A DNA stretch of 64,000 nucleotides. It comes from Gammaproteobacteria bacterium (GTDB lineage Bacteria > Pseudomonadota > Gammaproteobacteria > Coxiellales > Coxiellaceae). Positions 28,582-38,143 of the stretch are shown here, in pieces. Each line of letters begins with the position of its first letter. Positions within the stretch are counted from its first letter, which is position 1. The notes under the pieces are model-generated. The model worked only from the letters and a program-made list of their open reading frames with translations, was not told where the DNA came from and did no database searches. The translations under genes and the position numbers were made by a program. The stretch covers positions 19,270-83,269 of the forward strand of contig JAPLRF010000029.1 of assembly GCA_026399315.1 (NCBI GenBank), in the 5' to 3' direction.

Positions 28582-29657
28582 TCTGAATCTTCTTTTGTAA
28601 TCCCTTCCGCTTCAATTAATCGACGCAATTTTTTCAAGCCATCAATTTGCACCTGACGTACGCGTTCTCGCGTTAATCCTACCGCCACACCCACTTCTTC
28701 TAGCGTGCTTGCCTCATGCTCTTGCAGTCCAAAACGGCGCAAAATCACTTCACGCTCACGCTCATTCAATAATTCCAGCCAATGCGTCATGTGCTCAGAA
28801 AAATCTTCACGCTGCACCAAATAAGAAGGATCGATATTGTGACTGTCTGCAATGACATCCACCAATGTTTTTTCGCCATCTTGCATAATCGGCGCATCAA
28901 TTGAAACCGTGTCCGGCAATAGAGCCAATGATTCACGAATTTCCTCTACAGGCTTATCAATTATTTCAGCGATTTCTTCTGGCGAAGCTTTATGATTCAA
29001 TTTTTTTGTCAGTTCTTTTCCGGCGCGCAAATAAATATTTAATTCTTTGATCACGTGAATTGGCAAACGCACTGTACGGCTTTGATTCATGATCGCCCGC
29101 TCTATCGTCTGACGAATCCACCATGTGGCATAAGTTGAAAATCGAAATCCACGTTCTGGATCAAATTTATTAACCGCTGTCATTAAGCCTAAATTGCCCT
29201 CTTCAATCAAATCTAAAAAGGCCAATCCGCGATGGCAATAATGCCGCGCAATTTTCACAACCAAGCGCAAATTACTTTCGATCATTTTTATTCTGGCTGA
29301 TTCAATTCCTTTTTTGACATGGCGCGCAACAAGCAATTCTTCTTTCGCCGTTAATAAAGGTTTATAACCGATATCATGCAAATAAATATGTGTCGGGTCT
29401 TGTGTTTTCCATGCGTCTTCTTTTATTTCTAGCGATTCTTCTAATAAAACAGCGGGCTCAGGCAATGCTTCCCCTGCAAAAAGCGCCGCATGTTTGTCAT
29501 TCTTTTTTGACGATTTTTTATTGTTCACTGTTTTCTTAGTGCTCTTTTTTAAAGTTTCTTTTGGCTTTTTTTTGACTTCTATTTTTGTCGTTTTTGGTTT
29601 AATGAAATCAATGGCTTTAGAAAGAAGGCCTTTTTTTTGTTTTTGTTTTTTCTTCAT
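28578..29657 (-). CDS. rpoS: RNA polymerase sigma factor RpoS
   Basis: Sigma-38, master regulator of stationary phase and, in Legionellales, of the developmental cycle. Region 1.2 has DPTHIYLHDIGYKPLLTAKE; region 2 has NLRLVVKIARHYCHRGLAFL and STYATWWIRQTIERAIM; region 4 has ERVRQVQIDGLKKLRRLI. 359 residues: the first 60 are an unusual Lys-rich extension (KKKQKQKKG, KKPKETLKKSTKK) in place of the usual acidic stretch. AAGGA eight bases upstream is part of a 73-base tandem repeat. The nlpD-rpoS order is conserved. Confidence 0.95.
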   Translation of the reverse strand: MKKKQKQKKGLLSKAIDFIKPKTTKIEVKKKPKETLKKSTKKTVNNKKSSKKNDKHAALFAGEALPEPAVLLEESLEIKEDAWKTQDPTHIYLHDIGYKPLLTAKEELLVARHVKKGIESARIKMIESNLRLVVKIARHYCHRGLAFLDLIEEGNLGLMTAVNKFDPERGFRFSTYATWWIRQTIERAIMNQSRTVRLPIHVIKELNIYLRAGKELTKKLNHKASPEEIAEIIDKPVEEIRESLALLPDTVSIDAPIMQDGEKTLVDVIADSHNIDPSYLVQREDFSEHMTHWLELLNEREREVILRRFGLQEHEASTLEEVGVAVGLTRERVRQVQIDGLKKLRRLIEAEGITKEDSD

Positions 29658-29661
29658 GTTT

Positions 29662-29877
29662 GCATCCTTGCAAATTGAGAATCTATTGGTGTATTTGCGC
29701 GAGGGTTACCACCCCCGCTTCTGTCCTATTTGAAGCATCCTTGCAAATTGAAAACTTATTGTCTATTTGCGCGAGGGTTACCACCCCCGCTTCTGTCCTA
29801 TTTAAAGCATCCTTGCAAATTGAAAACTTATTGTCTATTTGCGCGAGGGCTACCACCCCCGCTTCTGTTCTATCTAT
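29662..29877 (-). repeat. Triplicated rpoS leader, three tandem units of 71-73 bases
   Basis: Units start at 29662, 29735 and 29807, each with GCATCCTTGCAAATTG and GCGAGGGTTACCACCCCCGC (a small hairpin). On the minus strand each unit ends in CAATTTGCAAGGATGC, whose AAGGA is the rpoS ribosome site in the copy next to rpoS. The outer copy runs over the nlpD stop codon. Confidence 0.9.
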
Positions 29878-30586
29878 AAAAATTCATTGGATCTACCGGC
29901 ACACCATCTCGCCGAATTTCAAAATAGAGCAAGGTACGCCCCGCATCATCCTGCCCCATGCGCGCAATTACCTGACCTTTGCGTACACGCTCACCTACAT
30001 TCACCAAATTACGTTGATTATGCGCGTATGCGCTCAAATATTGATCACTTTTCTTGATAATAATCAGGTTACCATATCCACGTACATTGTCACCACTATA
30101 AACAACCACACCATTTGATGCGGCATGTATTGGCTCACCCAGCTGACCACCAATTGATATGCCACGATGCCCGTCAGAACGCATAGAAAAATGCTGTAAC
30201 ACGCGACCCTGAGCGGGCAAACACCAATCTGAAGACAAAAGCAGCGTATCTGAAAATTTAATTTTTGCAGGGTAATTCGCGAATTGATTTTTTGCTGACA
30301 GGGTCGGTCGATGCGTCATCTTCAAACGCTGACCCGTTCTGAGCGCATAAGGGGGTGTTAAATTATTTACCATCGCCAAATCGCGATAATTTAATCCAAA
30401 TGCAAATGCAACGGAGTAAATCGTATCATCCGATCTGACAACATAAAAATGTGAAGCAGAACCCGCTTGATACCACGCATTTACCACCGGCGGCGGCGTT
30501 GAATCCTCAAAGCAAGCCGATAATAAAAAAACATAGAGAAGAAGAATACATAACAATATTCGCTTAACGCTACCAATCCCTGACAC
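29870..30586 (-). CDS. nlpD: LysM/M23 lipoprotein NlpD
   Basis: Activator of the amidase that splits septal peptidoglycan (AmiC in E. coli). Lipobox LSAC follows a hydrophobic stretch (LLCILLLYVFLLSAC). A LysM domain (FYVVRSDDTIYSVAFAFGLN) is followed by a LytM/M23 domain (GHRGISIGGQLGEPIHAASN, VVVYSGDNVRGYGNLIII) in which the zinc ligands are not all kept, as in E. coli NlpD, so it is a regulator and not an enzyme. 238 residues, short for the family (E. coli 379) because the linker is short. Ends inside the tandem repeat that leads to rpoS. Confidence 0.92.
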   Translation of the reverse strand: MSGIGSVKRILLCILLLYVFLLSACFEDSTPPPVVNAWYQAGSASHFYVVRSDDTIYSVAFAFGLNYRDLAMVNNLTPPYALRTGQRLKMTHRPTLSAKNQFANYPAKIKFSDTLLLSSDWCLPAQGRVLQHFSMRSDGHRGISIGGQLGEPIHAASNGVVVYSGDNVRGYGNLIIIKKSDQYLSAYAHNQRNLVNVGERVRKGQVIARMGQDDAGRTLLYFEIRRDGVPVDPMNFYR

Positions 30587-30612
30587 TGACGTTTTCCCTA
30601 TTTAAACTATAA

Positions 30613-31365
30613 TCATGGGTTTTTGATTTTTTTAACCCAGTTTGATAACACGTCAAATGCTTCATAATGCGTTAAATCAATTCGCAATGGCGTAATAGAC
30701 ACTTTATTTTGGCGAATGGCATAAAAGTCCGTACCAATACCAGCATCCTGTTCCGCACCTGGCGGACCAACCCAATATATTTCGTGCCCCCGCGGATCAA
30801 TTTGCCGGATCGTTGGCGCCGCACAATGGCGCGTACCCAGACGCGTAACTTCATAACCACGTAATTCTTCAAAGGGAACATCAGGCACATTCACATTTAA
30901 AATGGTCGCAGGTGGCAATGGCTCAGTTAAAATATGATGGATCAGCTCACACGCCACTTTTGCCGCAGCGTCATAATTTTTCTCACCAGCCAAAGACATT
31001 GCGATTGCGGGCAAACCCAAAAACCTGCCTTCCATCGCCGCCGCCACTGTGCCGGAATACCACACATCATCACCCAAATTGGCACCAGCATTAATCCCAG
31101 AGACAACCATGTCTGGCATTATCTCTAACAAACCTGTAATCGCAACGTGAACACAATCCGTCGGCGTGCCTTCAACACTCACATAACCATTGTCGAGCGT
31201 TTTTAAATGTAGCGGCGCCGTTAAGGTAAGTGAGTTACTCGCACCACTTCGGTTACGATCTGGCGCAACAACATCCACCGTTGCGATTTTTTTAATTGCT
31301 TCGGCCAACGCCACAATGCCTTTTGCATAAACACCGTCATCATTTGAAATTAAGACACGCAACAT
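30613..31365 (-). CDS. surE: 5'/3'-nucleotidase SurE
   Basis: Survival protein, nucleoside-monophosphatase. The family start [17 protein letters not shown] has the catalytic Asp pair; [33 protein letters not shown] and [11 protein letters not shown] are conserved. 250 residues (E. coli 253). Upstream of nlpD-rpoS as in many gammaproteobacteria, but the pcm gene usually found between surE and nlpD is absent. Confidence 0.96.
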   Translation of the reverse strand: MLRVLISNDDGVYAKGIVALAEAIKKIATVDVVAPDRNRSGASNSLTLTAPLHLKTLDNGYVSVEGTPTDCVHVAITGLLEIMPDMVVSGINAGANLGDDVWYSGTVAAAMEGRFLGLPAIAMSLAGEKNYDAAAKVACELIHHILTEPLPPATILNVNVPDVPFEELRGYEVTRLGTRHCAAPTIRQIDPRGHEIYWVGPPGAEQDAGIGTDFYAIRQNKVSITPLRIDLTHYEAFDVLSNWVKKIKNP

Positions 31366-31496
31366 AAATCACCCCTTGAAAAAAATATTTTACCTTATTA
31401 ATTTCATTTAAGGAAAGCTTAATAATTTATTGTTAGGATGTGCGCTCGTGAAGAATATGCTCACGAATTTAATTAAAATAATAACAAGGAAATACA

Positions 31497-31646
31497 ATGA
31501 GAAATTCAAAACAACAATTTTTTCAAGCGCAAAGCCCAAAAAAAGAACTAAAAAGTCCTTCGAAAGAAGCAGCTAAAGGAAACACAACACCAACAAAAGA
31601 AAGCGAAGCAAGTCGCATTGCTGCAAGCTTGATGAATCCTAAATAA
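31497..31646 (+). CDS. Tiny Lys/Ser-rich hydrophilic protein
   Basis: 49 residues, MRNSKQQFFQAQSPKKELKS and on to AASLMNPK. AAGGA stands six bases before the ATG. No membrane segment, no Cys; about 20% Lys. It is followed by an imperfect hairpin (ACACTCAC...GTGAGTGT, about 31657-31693) and then by another small Lys-rich gene at 31711 on the same strand. No family recognised. The composition suggests an unfolded RNA-, DNA- or ribosome-binding peptide, but that is a guess. Confidence 0.55.
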   Translation: MRNSKQQFFQAQSPKKELKSPSKEAAKGNTTPTKESEASRIAASLMNPK

Positions 31647-31710
31647 TTTTAAATCATCACACACTCACTCGATTTAATCGTCAGGTGAGTGTATTAGCAA
31701 AGGGAAAAAC

Positions 31711-31929
31711 ATGCTTAAACGATTAAATGGTACAAGTACAAGCGGTAGAAAAGCGATGTCAAAGGAAGGTAAACGAGCCGAAGCTCATCAAAAAACAGAA
31801 GAGCAGAAAGCGCAAAATAACGCATATAGCGTTTCACTTTTTTCACCAATAAAGAAAGTAGCAGAAAAACCAGCGCCAAAACAGGCATTGGAGCCAAAAA
31901 AAACCATGTACGATGACGGCGGATTTTAA
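31711..31929 (+). CDS. Small Lys-rich hydrophilic protein
   Basis: 72 residues starting MLKRLNGTSTSGRKAMSKEG, Lys-rich, with the tail KKTMYDDGGF. AAAGGG lies 9 bases upstream of the ATG. It overlaps the 3' end of ispD (convergent) by four bases. Together with the gene at 31497 it makes a pair of small basic genes in an otherwise conserved surE/ispD neighbourhood. No family recognised; coding status rests on the ribosome site, composition and neat fit to ispD. Confidence 0.55.
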   Translation: MLKRLNGTSTSGRKAMSKEGKRAEAHQKTEEQKAQNNAYSVSLFSPIKKVAEKPAPKQALEPKKTMYDDGGF

Positions 31930-32606
31930 AGAAAACGCTCAGCCATCAGCAAATCTTCCGGGAAAGTAATTTTAATGTTTTGCGCATTGCCCAAAATTAT
32001 TTTGGGATGATATCCTGCATTTTCAATTGCACTGGATTCATCGGTCATTATTTTATTTTCAAGCAAGGCTTTTTCAATGCTCGATTTCAACAATTGGTAA
32101 CGGAAACACTGCGGCGTTTGCGCCTGCCATAATTGTTCGCGCGAAACAGTTTCCACCACCTCATTATTTTTATCAACGCGTTTTACCGTATCAACTATCG
32201 GCAACCCCAATAATCCACCCACATCATGATTTTTTAACGCTGATATTAATCGCTTAATGTCTTTTTCTTGCAAACAAGGCCTTGCTGCATCATGCACCAG
32301 TACAAAATCATTTTCATTAGCGAAATCTTTTAAAAAATCTAACCCCAGGAAAACGGAATGCACGCGTTCCTGTCCGCCGATCACGGTTAATATTTTTTCA
32401 GGATGATTTAACGTTAGGTTTGGCCACCAATGGTCATCCGCATGTAAAACAACAACAACCTTTTCTATATACGCTTGCGCGGAAAACAAATTAACAACGC
32501 GTTCTAATAACGGTTGATCGTGAATTTTCAAATACTGTTTTGGTTTGTCTGATTTAAAGCGTGCGCCAATGCCGGCAGCAGGGATAACAGCAAAATAAGA
32601 AGTCAT
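31926..32606 (-). CDS. ispD: 2-C-methyl-D-erythritol 4-phosphate cytidylyltransferase
   Basis: Third step of the MEP isoprenoid pathway: MEP + CTP to CDP-ME. The N-terminal nucleotide loop is VIPAAGIGARFKSDKPKQYL; GGQERVHSVFLGL, LVHDAARPCL and TDESSAIENAGY are family signatures. 226 residues (E. coli 236). Its start overlaps the ftsB end by four bases, the conserved ftsB-ispD coupling; ispF is not next to it. Feeds ispH and ispB. Confidence 0.95.
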   Translation of the reverse strand: MTSYFAVIPAAGIGARFKSDKPKQYLKIHDQPLLERVVNLFSAQAYIEKVVVVLHADDHWWPNLTLNHPEKILTVIGGQERVHSVFLGLDFLKDFANENDFVLVHDAARPCLQEKDIKRLISALKNHDVGGLLGLPIVDTVKRVDKNNEVVETVSREQLWQAQTPQCFRYQLLKSSIEKALLENKIMTDESSAIENAGYHPKIILGNAQNIKITFPEDLLMAERFL

Positions 32607-32875
32607 TTCTTCACCACCTGGTAGAACACCTCACCCTTCTTTACCATCCCCAAATCATTTCGTGCACGGGCTTCAATGGCAGCATTACCACTTTGTAAAT
32701 CTTTAATTTCAGCAATTAACACTTGATTACGCTTATCTAATTGATCATTGGTTTTTGCTTGCGCTGAAATGCTTTTTTGCATTTGAAAAACCGTTTTCAT
32801 GCCGCCATCGGAAAACCAAAACTCATACTGCAGTAATAGCAGCAACACAATTAATGCGCCTAAGATTATCTTCAT
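32603..32875 (-). CDS. ftsB: Cell division protein FtsB
   Basis: Small bitopic divisome protein that forms the FtsQLB complex with the FtsQ encoded at 54916. A single N-terminal membrane segment (IILGALIVLLLLLQYEFWF) is followed by a coiled coil (SISAQAKTNDQLDKRNQVLI) and the conserved IEARARNDLGMVKKGEVFYQ. 90 residues (E. coli 103). Lies between eno and ispD as in E. coli, separated from eno by two heptamer repeat arrays. Confidence 0.93.
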   Translation of the reverse strand: MKIILGALIVLLLLLQYEFWFSDGGMKTVFQMQKSISAQAKTNDQLDKRNQVLIAEIKDLQSGNAAIEARARNDLGMVKKGEVFYQVVKK

Positions 32876-32904
32876 TTGAATACACCATTCAGTGTGCGGG
32901 ATCG

Positions 32905-32939
32905 GTTATCTGTTATCTGTTATCTGTTATCTGTTATCT
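32905..32939. repeat. Heptamer array (GTTATCT)5
   Basis: Five perfect tandem copies of GTTATCT directly upstream of ftsB. A second, different heptamer array follows 50 bases on. Confidence 0.95.
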
Positions 32940-32990
32940 GTGCAAATAATATCAGTCCATGGCGAGTATTGGCAACCAACAATCAAACAC

Positions 32991-34325
<1,335 letters not shown>

Positions 34326-34541
34326 CTACGTTAAAAACACGGTATTGCAAAACAGGTAGTTAGGGGATAGTTTCTCATCACTACTTAACGGTTTTGATAG
34401 ATAGGCAGTGACACTTACTCAGAAACCAAAAATGCTGCTATTTAATTTTTCGGACACTTCTTTTCAGAACCCTCAGGCAGATGATCCCTCAAAAAGAATT
34501 GAGAGCGCTGAAATATTAACATCACCTTCTCTCTACCGAGC

Positions 34542-34623
34542 ACCGATCCCTGATAGTTGATCCCTGATAACCTCCCGCAACAGCAATAGCATTGATATCA
34601 CCCTGAAAATTGGAGCGAATACC
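34542..34623 (-). repeat. Dispersed 82-base intergenic element (GGGATC family)
   Basis: On the minus strand it reads from GGTATTCGCTCCAATTTTCA through TATTGCTGTTGC to TCAGGGATCGGT. It matches 37843-37925 and 42504-42588. It is the only structure I see in the gene-free stretch 34293-34776. Confidence 0.8.
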
Positions 34624-34776
34624 CACTTTCGGTGTTAAAATTGACCAATTTTCGGCAATTATGGGCAAGCAACACAGAAAATGAGTTTTAAATTTTTATT
34701 TTCATCACAATAGTGGTAGTATTCAATTGTTGTTTTTTAAACGGTGGAAACACCAAATTTTATATGGGTTAATTTT

Positions 34777-34986
34777 ATGGCAAGAGAAACAGGTATTGTT
34801 AAATGGTTTAACGACCAAAAAGGTTTTGGATTCATTACACGTGATGCTGGTGGTGACGATGTTTTTGCACATCACAAAGCAATCAACGCAACAGGACGCC
34901 GCACTTTGCAAGAAGGCGATCGCGTAGAATTTTCTGTTGTAAAAGGTGATAAAGGATTTCAAGCGGAAGACATAACCGTTATTTAA
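34777..34986 (+). CDS. CspA-family cold-shock protein
   Basis: Single-stranded nucleic-acid-binding OB-fold protein, RNA chaperone. MARETGIVKWFNDQKGFGFI contains RNP1 (KGFGFI); RNP2 is DDVFAHHKAI, with HH in place of the common VHF; TLQEGDRVEFSVVKGDKGFQ completes the fold. 69 residues from 34777, the normal start; an upstream ATG at 34744 would add an atypical tail. It stands alone with a long gene-free leader side and an excellent terminator behind it, as many csp genes do. Confidence 0.93.
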   Translation: MARETGIVKWFNDQKGFGFITRDAGGDDVFAHHKAINATGRRTLQEGDRVEFSVVKGDKGFQAEDITVI

Positions 34987-35033
34987 TCTTCTTGCTTGCA
35001 GCAGATCAATTGCCGCAGGTAAGGAAGTAACTG

Positions 35034-35074
35034 ATCAGCCCACCCACTTTTCGAAGTGAATGGGCTGATTTTTT
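35034..35074 (+). terminator. Terminator of the cold-shock gene
   Basis: ATCAGCCCA...TGGGCTGAT stem with an inner CACTT-TTCG-AAGTG tip, followed by a run of six T. Canonical Rho-independent terminator. Confidence 0.93.
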
Positions 35075-35139
35075 ATATAAAGTATATTTCTACAGGCGGC
35101 TTTCGTCGCACATAATCAGCTTCACCACAGTGTAAATCA

Positions 35140-36960
35140 TTAACTCTCAGACAATTTAACCCATTCTTTTTCTTTGGCTGAAATTTCTTTTTTGAATTCA
35201 CCTTGCTGCTGCATGAGCTCACGGAGTTTTTCTTTTTTATCGTTCCCGTAAATCGACGGGTCTTCCAATTCCTTTTCAACTTTTTTCAGTTGTTTTTCCA
35301 GCGCCAAAACATCACGCTCGATTTGCAAAATCTCCTTTTTGGTTTCCTTGTCGAGCACTTTAGGAGGCGTTGCTTTTTTATTGGCCGAAGGAGACAACAG
35401 CGCCAATTGCGATGCTTCATAATCCGCCAAATTGCCATCGTAATGCACAACCGTGCCGTTATTAACAAGCCACAAGCTATCAACACAACACTCAATAAAG
35501 TAACGGTCATGCGAAACCAACAACAATGCACCAGTAAATTCTTCTAGCGCCATAATTAGGGATTCACGAATATGCATATCTAAGTGATTGGTCGGTTCAT
35601 CGAGCAATAATACGTTCGGTCTGCTCCATATCATTAACGCCAATGCCAAGCGCGCTTTTTCACCGCCAGAAAAAACAGAGACTTTATCAAATACGCGTTC
35701 GCCCTTAAATCCAAATCGACCTAAAAAACCGCGCGCTTGTGTTTCCGTGATGTCAGCGAATCGCTCTCTGAAATGATAAAGCGGCGTTTCCTCGAGCTCC
35801 AACATGTCCACTTGTTGCTGTGAAAAATAACCAATTTGCGTTTGCGGGTGAAAATTAATTTCGCCTTCAGTGACCCCTAATTTTTGTGAAATAGTTTTCA
35901 ATAAAGTTGATTTTCCGCTGCCATTCACACCAATGACGCCAACACGATCGCCTTCACTTAAATTAAGGCTCACATTTCTTAAAATGGTTTTATCACCATA
36001 GCCACAATTGGCACGGATAGAAATAGTCGGGTAGCCTGTTGGTTTGGCTTCAAGAAACTCAAAGGTGATGCTTTCTTCTTCTTGCCAATCTGTTGTCTTT
36101 TGCATTTTTTCCATTGCTTTCACGCGACTTTGCGCTTGTTTTGCTTTGGATGCGGTTGCTTTAAAGCGATCCACAAATTTCTGTAAATGCGCGCGTTTTT
36201 TTAAAATTTTCGAATTCATTTTTTCTTGTAACAGCAAGCTATCTGAGAATTGTGTCGCAAAAGAAGAATAATTCCCGTTCCATAATCTTAATTTTTGATT
36301 CGCTAATTGAATGGTGTGCGTTGTTACTTCATCTAAAAAATAACGGTCATGTGAAATCACAACCATGGTTGCCGTGCAGGATTTCGCCCATTGTGTTAAC
36401 CAGGCAATACTTTCTAAATCTAAATGATTGGTTGGTTCATCGAGCAATAATAAATTTGCATTCGACATTAATACACGTGCCAATTGCAAACGCATTTGCC
36501 AACCGCCAGAAAATGATTTCACGGGGCGTTCAAATTGGTCTTCAGGAAAACCCAGGCCATTTAAAATCACTGCAACGCGCGCATCAATGCGATAGCCGTC
36601 GATTGCATCCAAATCGCCGTATAATGTGCCTAGCATCAAACCATCATTGTTTTTTTCAGCGATTAATAATTTTTCTTGAATCTCAACCCATTGCGTATCG
36701 CCGGAACGAGCATAAGCCAAAACCAACTCATCTGTTTCTGGCAGCTCTTGTGCCAAATGCGCTATTTTCCAGGCGTTGGGAACAAAAAATTCGCCGTGAT
36801 CTTCATGTAATTCGCGCATGATTAATTTAAAAAGGGATGTCTTGCCAGCGCCATTTCTGCCGATTAAGCCAGCCTTATAGCCAACGTCAAGTCGCATGGA
36901 TGCCTCTTCCAATAAGACTTTTACGCCGCGGCGGAGGGTGATTTGCTTGAGTTCGAGCAT
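35140..36960 (-). CDS. ABC-F ATPase, YheS-like
   Basis: Cytoplasmic ABC-F protein with two nucleotide-binding domains and no membrane part, acting on ribosomes. Walker A motifs: GRNGAGKTSL (near residue 34) and GVNGSGKSTL (near residue 345). Signatures: KSFSGGWQMRLQLARVL and SVFSGGEKARLALALM. Walker B LLLDEPTNHLDLE and LLLDEPTNHLDMH. The interdomain linker and a C-terminal coiled coil (KEILQIERDVLALEKQLKKV) fit the YheS/Uup groups. 606 residues. The YheS assignment is by overall resemblance; a resistance role is not indicated. Confidence 0.93.
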   Translation of the reverse strand: MLELKQITLRRGVKVLLEEASMRLDVGYKAGLIGRNGAGKTSLFKLIMRELHEDHGEFFVPNAWKIAHLAQELPETDELVLAYARSGDTQWVEIQEKLLIAEKNNDGLMLGTLYGDLDAIDGYRIDARVAVILNGLGFPEDQFERPVKSFSGGWQMRLQLARVLMSNANLLLLDEPTNHLDLESIAWLTQWAKSCTATMVVISHDRYFLDEVTTHTIQLANQKLRLWNGNYSSFATQFSDSLLLQEKMNSKILKKRAHLQKFVDRFKATASKAKQAQSRVKAMEKMQKTTDWQEEESITFEFLEAKPTGYPTISIRANCGYGDKTILRNVSLNLSEGDRVGVIGVNGSGKSTLLKTISQKLGVTEGEINFHPQTQIGYFSQQQVDMLELEETPLYHFRERFADITETQARGFLGRFGFKGERVFDKVSVFSGGEKARLALALMIWSRPNVLLLDEPTNHLDMHIRESLIMALEEFTGALLLVSHDRYFIECCVDSLWLVNNGTVVHYDGNLADYEASQLALLSPSANKKATPPKVLDKETKKEILQIERDVLALEKQLKKVEKELEDPSIYGNDKKEKLRELMQQQGEFKKEISAKEKEWVKLSES

Positions 36961-37153
36961 GGCTTGTATCCCGTTATTTTAGTGGGTGTTATTGAAAAAC
37001 GGGATATCTTATCCGATTTTACTTTTGTGAGTGAATAGTTATCATATTTTTAAAATATAAACAACGAAATCCTGTTTAATCAATTGAAAAGATATTTTTA
37101 TGTCTAATTTTCTTCTTGTTCTCTGAGGTCTTGTAAAATGGCCTGATGCGATT

Positions 37154-37546
37154 TTAAAATGTGCCATATTTACCGTACGTTCCCTTTCCTTCTGTTTGAA
37201 TTGTATCATTATCTTCTGTTTTTGTTGCGCTGTATTTTAGAATGACTTTTTGAAGCCGCGCTCCCAATTCTGCTTTATCTTTAGAGTCAAATAAGTTATT
37301 AATTTTTTCTGCCAGCGCATAAAGACTGATTGTTTTATTTGCCTCTGTGCCTGAATTTAAGAGCCCCATTTCCGATTCGGAAAAATTAAAAATAATATCT
37401 GTTTTAATTTTTTGGGAAGGCATGCCAAAAATGCGGGTGAGGTTATGCTGCGTCTGTATTTTTCTAACGTCCTCAGAAAGAAACTCAAGGTCAATAAGAT
37501 AGTTGTCCTTGCTGAAATTTGTAATTCTATAGAGTAAGCGTTTCAT
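37154..37546 (-). CDS. Hypothetical soluble protein
   Basis: 130 residues starting MKRLLYRITNFSKDNYLIDL. Hydrophilic, no signal peptide or membrane segment, no Cys, with a predicted helical middle (ISLYALAEKINNLFDSKDKA) and a polar Gly-rich tail ending GKYGTF. I do not recognise a family. It is isolated, with gene-poor repeat-rich DNA on one side and the ABC-F gene on the other. The ending KYGTF resembles TQKYGAI of the membrane protein at 18343, which may be chance. Confidence 0.6.
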   Translation of the reverse strand: MKRLLYRITNFSKDNYLIDLEFLSEDVRKIQTQHNLTRIFGMPSQKIKTDIIFNFSESEMGLLNSGTEANKTISLYALAEKINNLFDSKDKAELGARLQKVILKYSATKTEDNDTIQTEGKGTYGKYGTF

Positions 37547-37654
37547 GGATTTAACCTCAGCTACAGTTTATTTAGGCTAAATTATAACAGGTGAATATGA
37601 AGGAAATATTATGAAGGTTTGCTGAATGCGTGTGTTTACCTGTAAACACATCAG

Positions 37655-37779
37655 ACACGCTGGCTGCCGCCATGCGCGTCAAGATAAGCAATAATTGCTC
37701 AAAATCCATGCATCTTGCGCTGTATGTAATGCGTAATATTGCTTATCTTGACGCGTATGGGCGGTAGCCTGCATGTGAG
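37655..37779. repeat. Palindromic MITE-like element family A, uninterrupted copy
   Basis: Arms ACACGCTGGCTGCCGCCATG and the near complement ending CATGTG at 37779, each followed inward by CGTCAAGATAAGCAAT. The middle (TGCATCTTGCGCTGTATGTA) matches that of 7231-7531 without the nested unit. Confidence 0.8.
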
Positions 37780-37841
37780 CACACGAAATATTTTCTACAA
37801 GCGTATAAACACATCCAGGGTAAACACATCGAACACCCCAT

Positions 37842-38019
37842 TCGTATCCGCTCCATTTTTCAGGGTGATGCTAATATTATTGCTGTTGCGAGAAGTTTTC
37901 AGGGATCTGGTGTCAGGGATCGGTGTTCGCATTCTGATACTGATCCCTGGTCTCAGATCTCCGATCACTTTTCAGTCGAATGCTATTTCCGTTCCCCTCT
38001 AATTTGGAGCGGATACGCT
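37842..38019. repeat. GGGATC-family element with inverted outer ends
   Basis: Outer ends CGTATCCGCTCCA (37842) and TGGAGCGGATACG (to 38019) are inverted. Inside, 37843-37925 matches the 82-base element, and 37900-37965 matches the 62-base palindrome at 47537-47598. With 37655-37779 it fills the gene-free stretch 37547-38143. Confidence 0.75.
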
Positions 38020-38143
38020 CAAGACGCATGGATTTTAAGCAATTATTTCGGAGCGCGATGCGCGAGGGCTACCGCCGCTCGCTTCCGTTGGTTCGTCGCT
38101 AGATGTTATCGCGCCCGCTTGTGGTCGTTCATTGCTTGATTGA

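Noticed and set aside
29662..29877. Possible CRISPR-like array
   Set aside because: Only three units, directly abutting with no spacers, and the unit contains the rpoS ribosome site. It is a tandem duplication.
29660..30118. Plus-strand frame of 152 codons with repeated peptide blocks
   Set aside because: It is the translation of the rpoS leader repeats and nlpD antisense.
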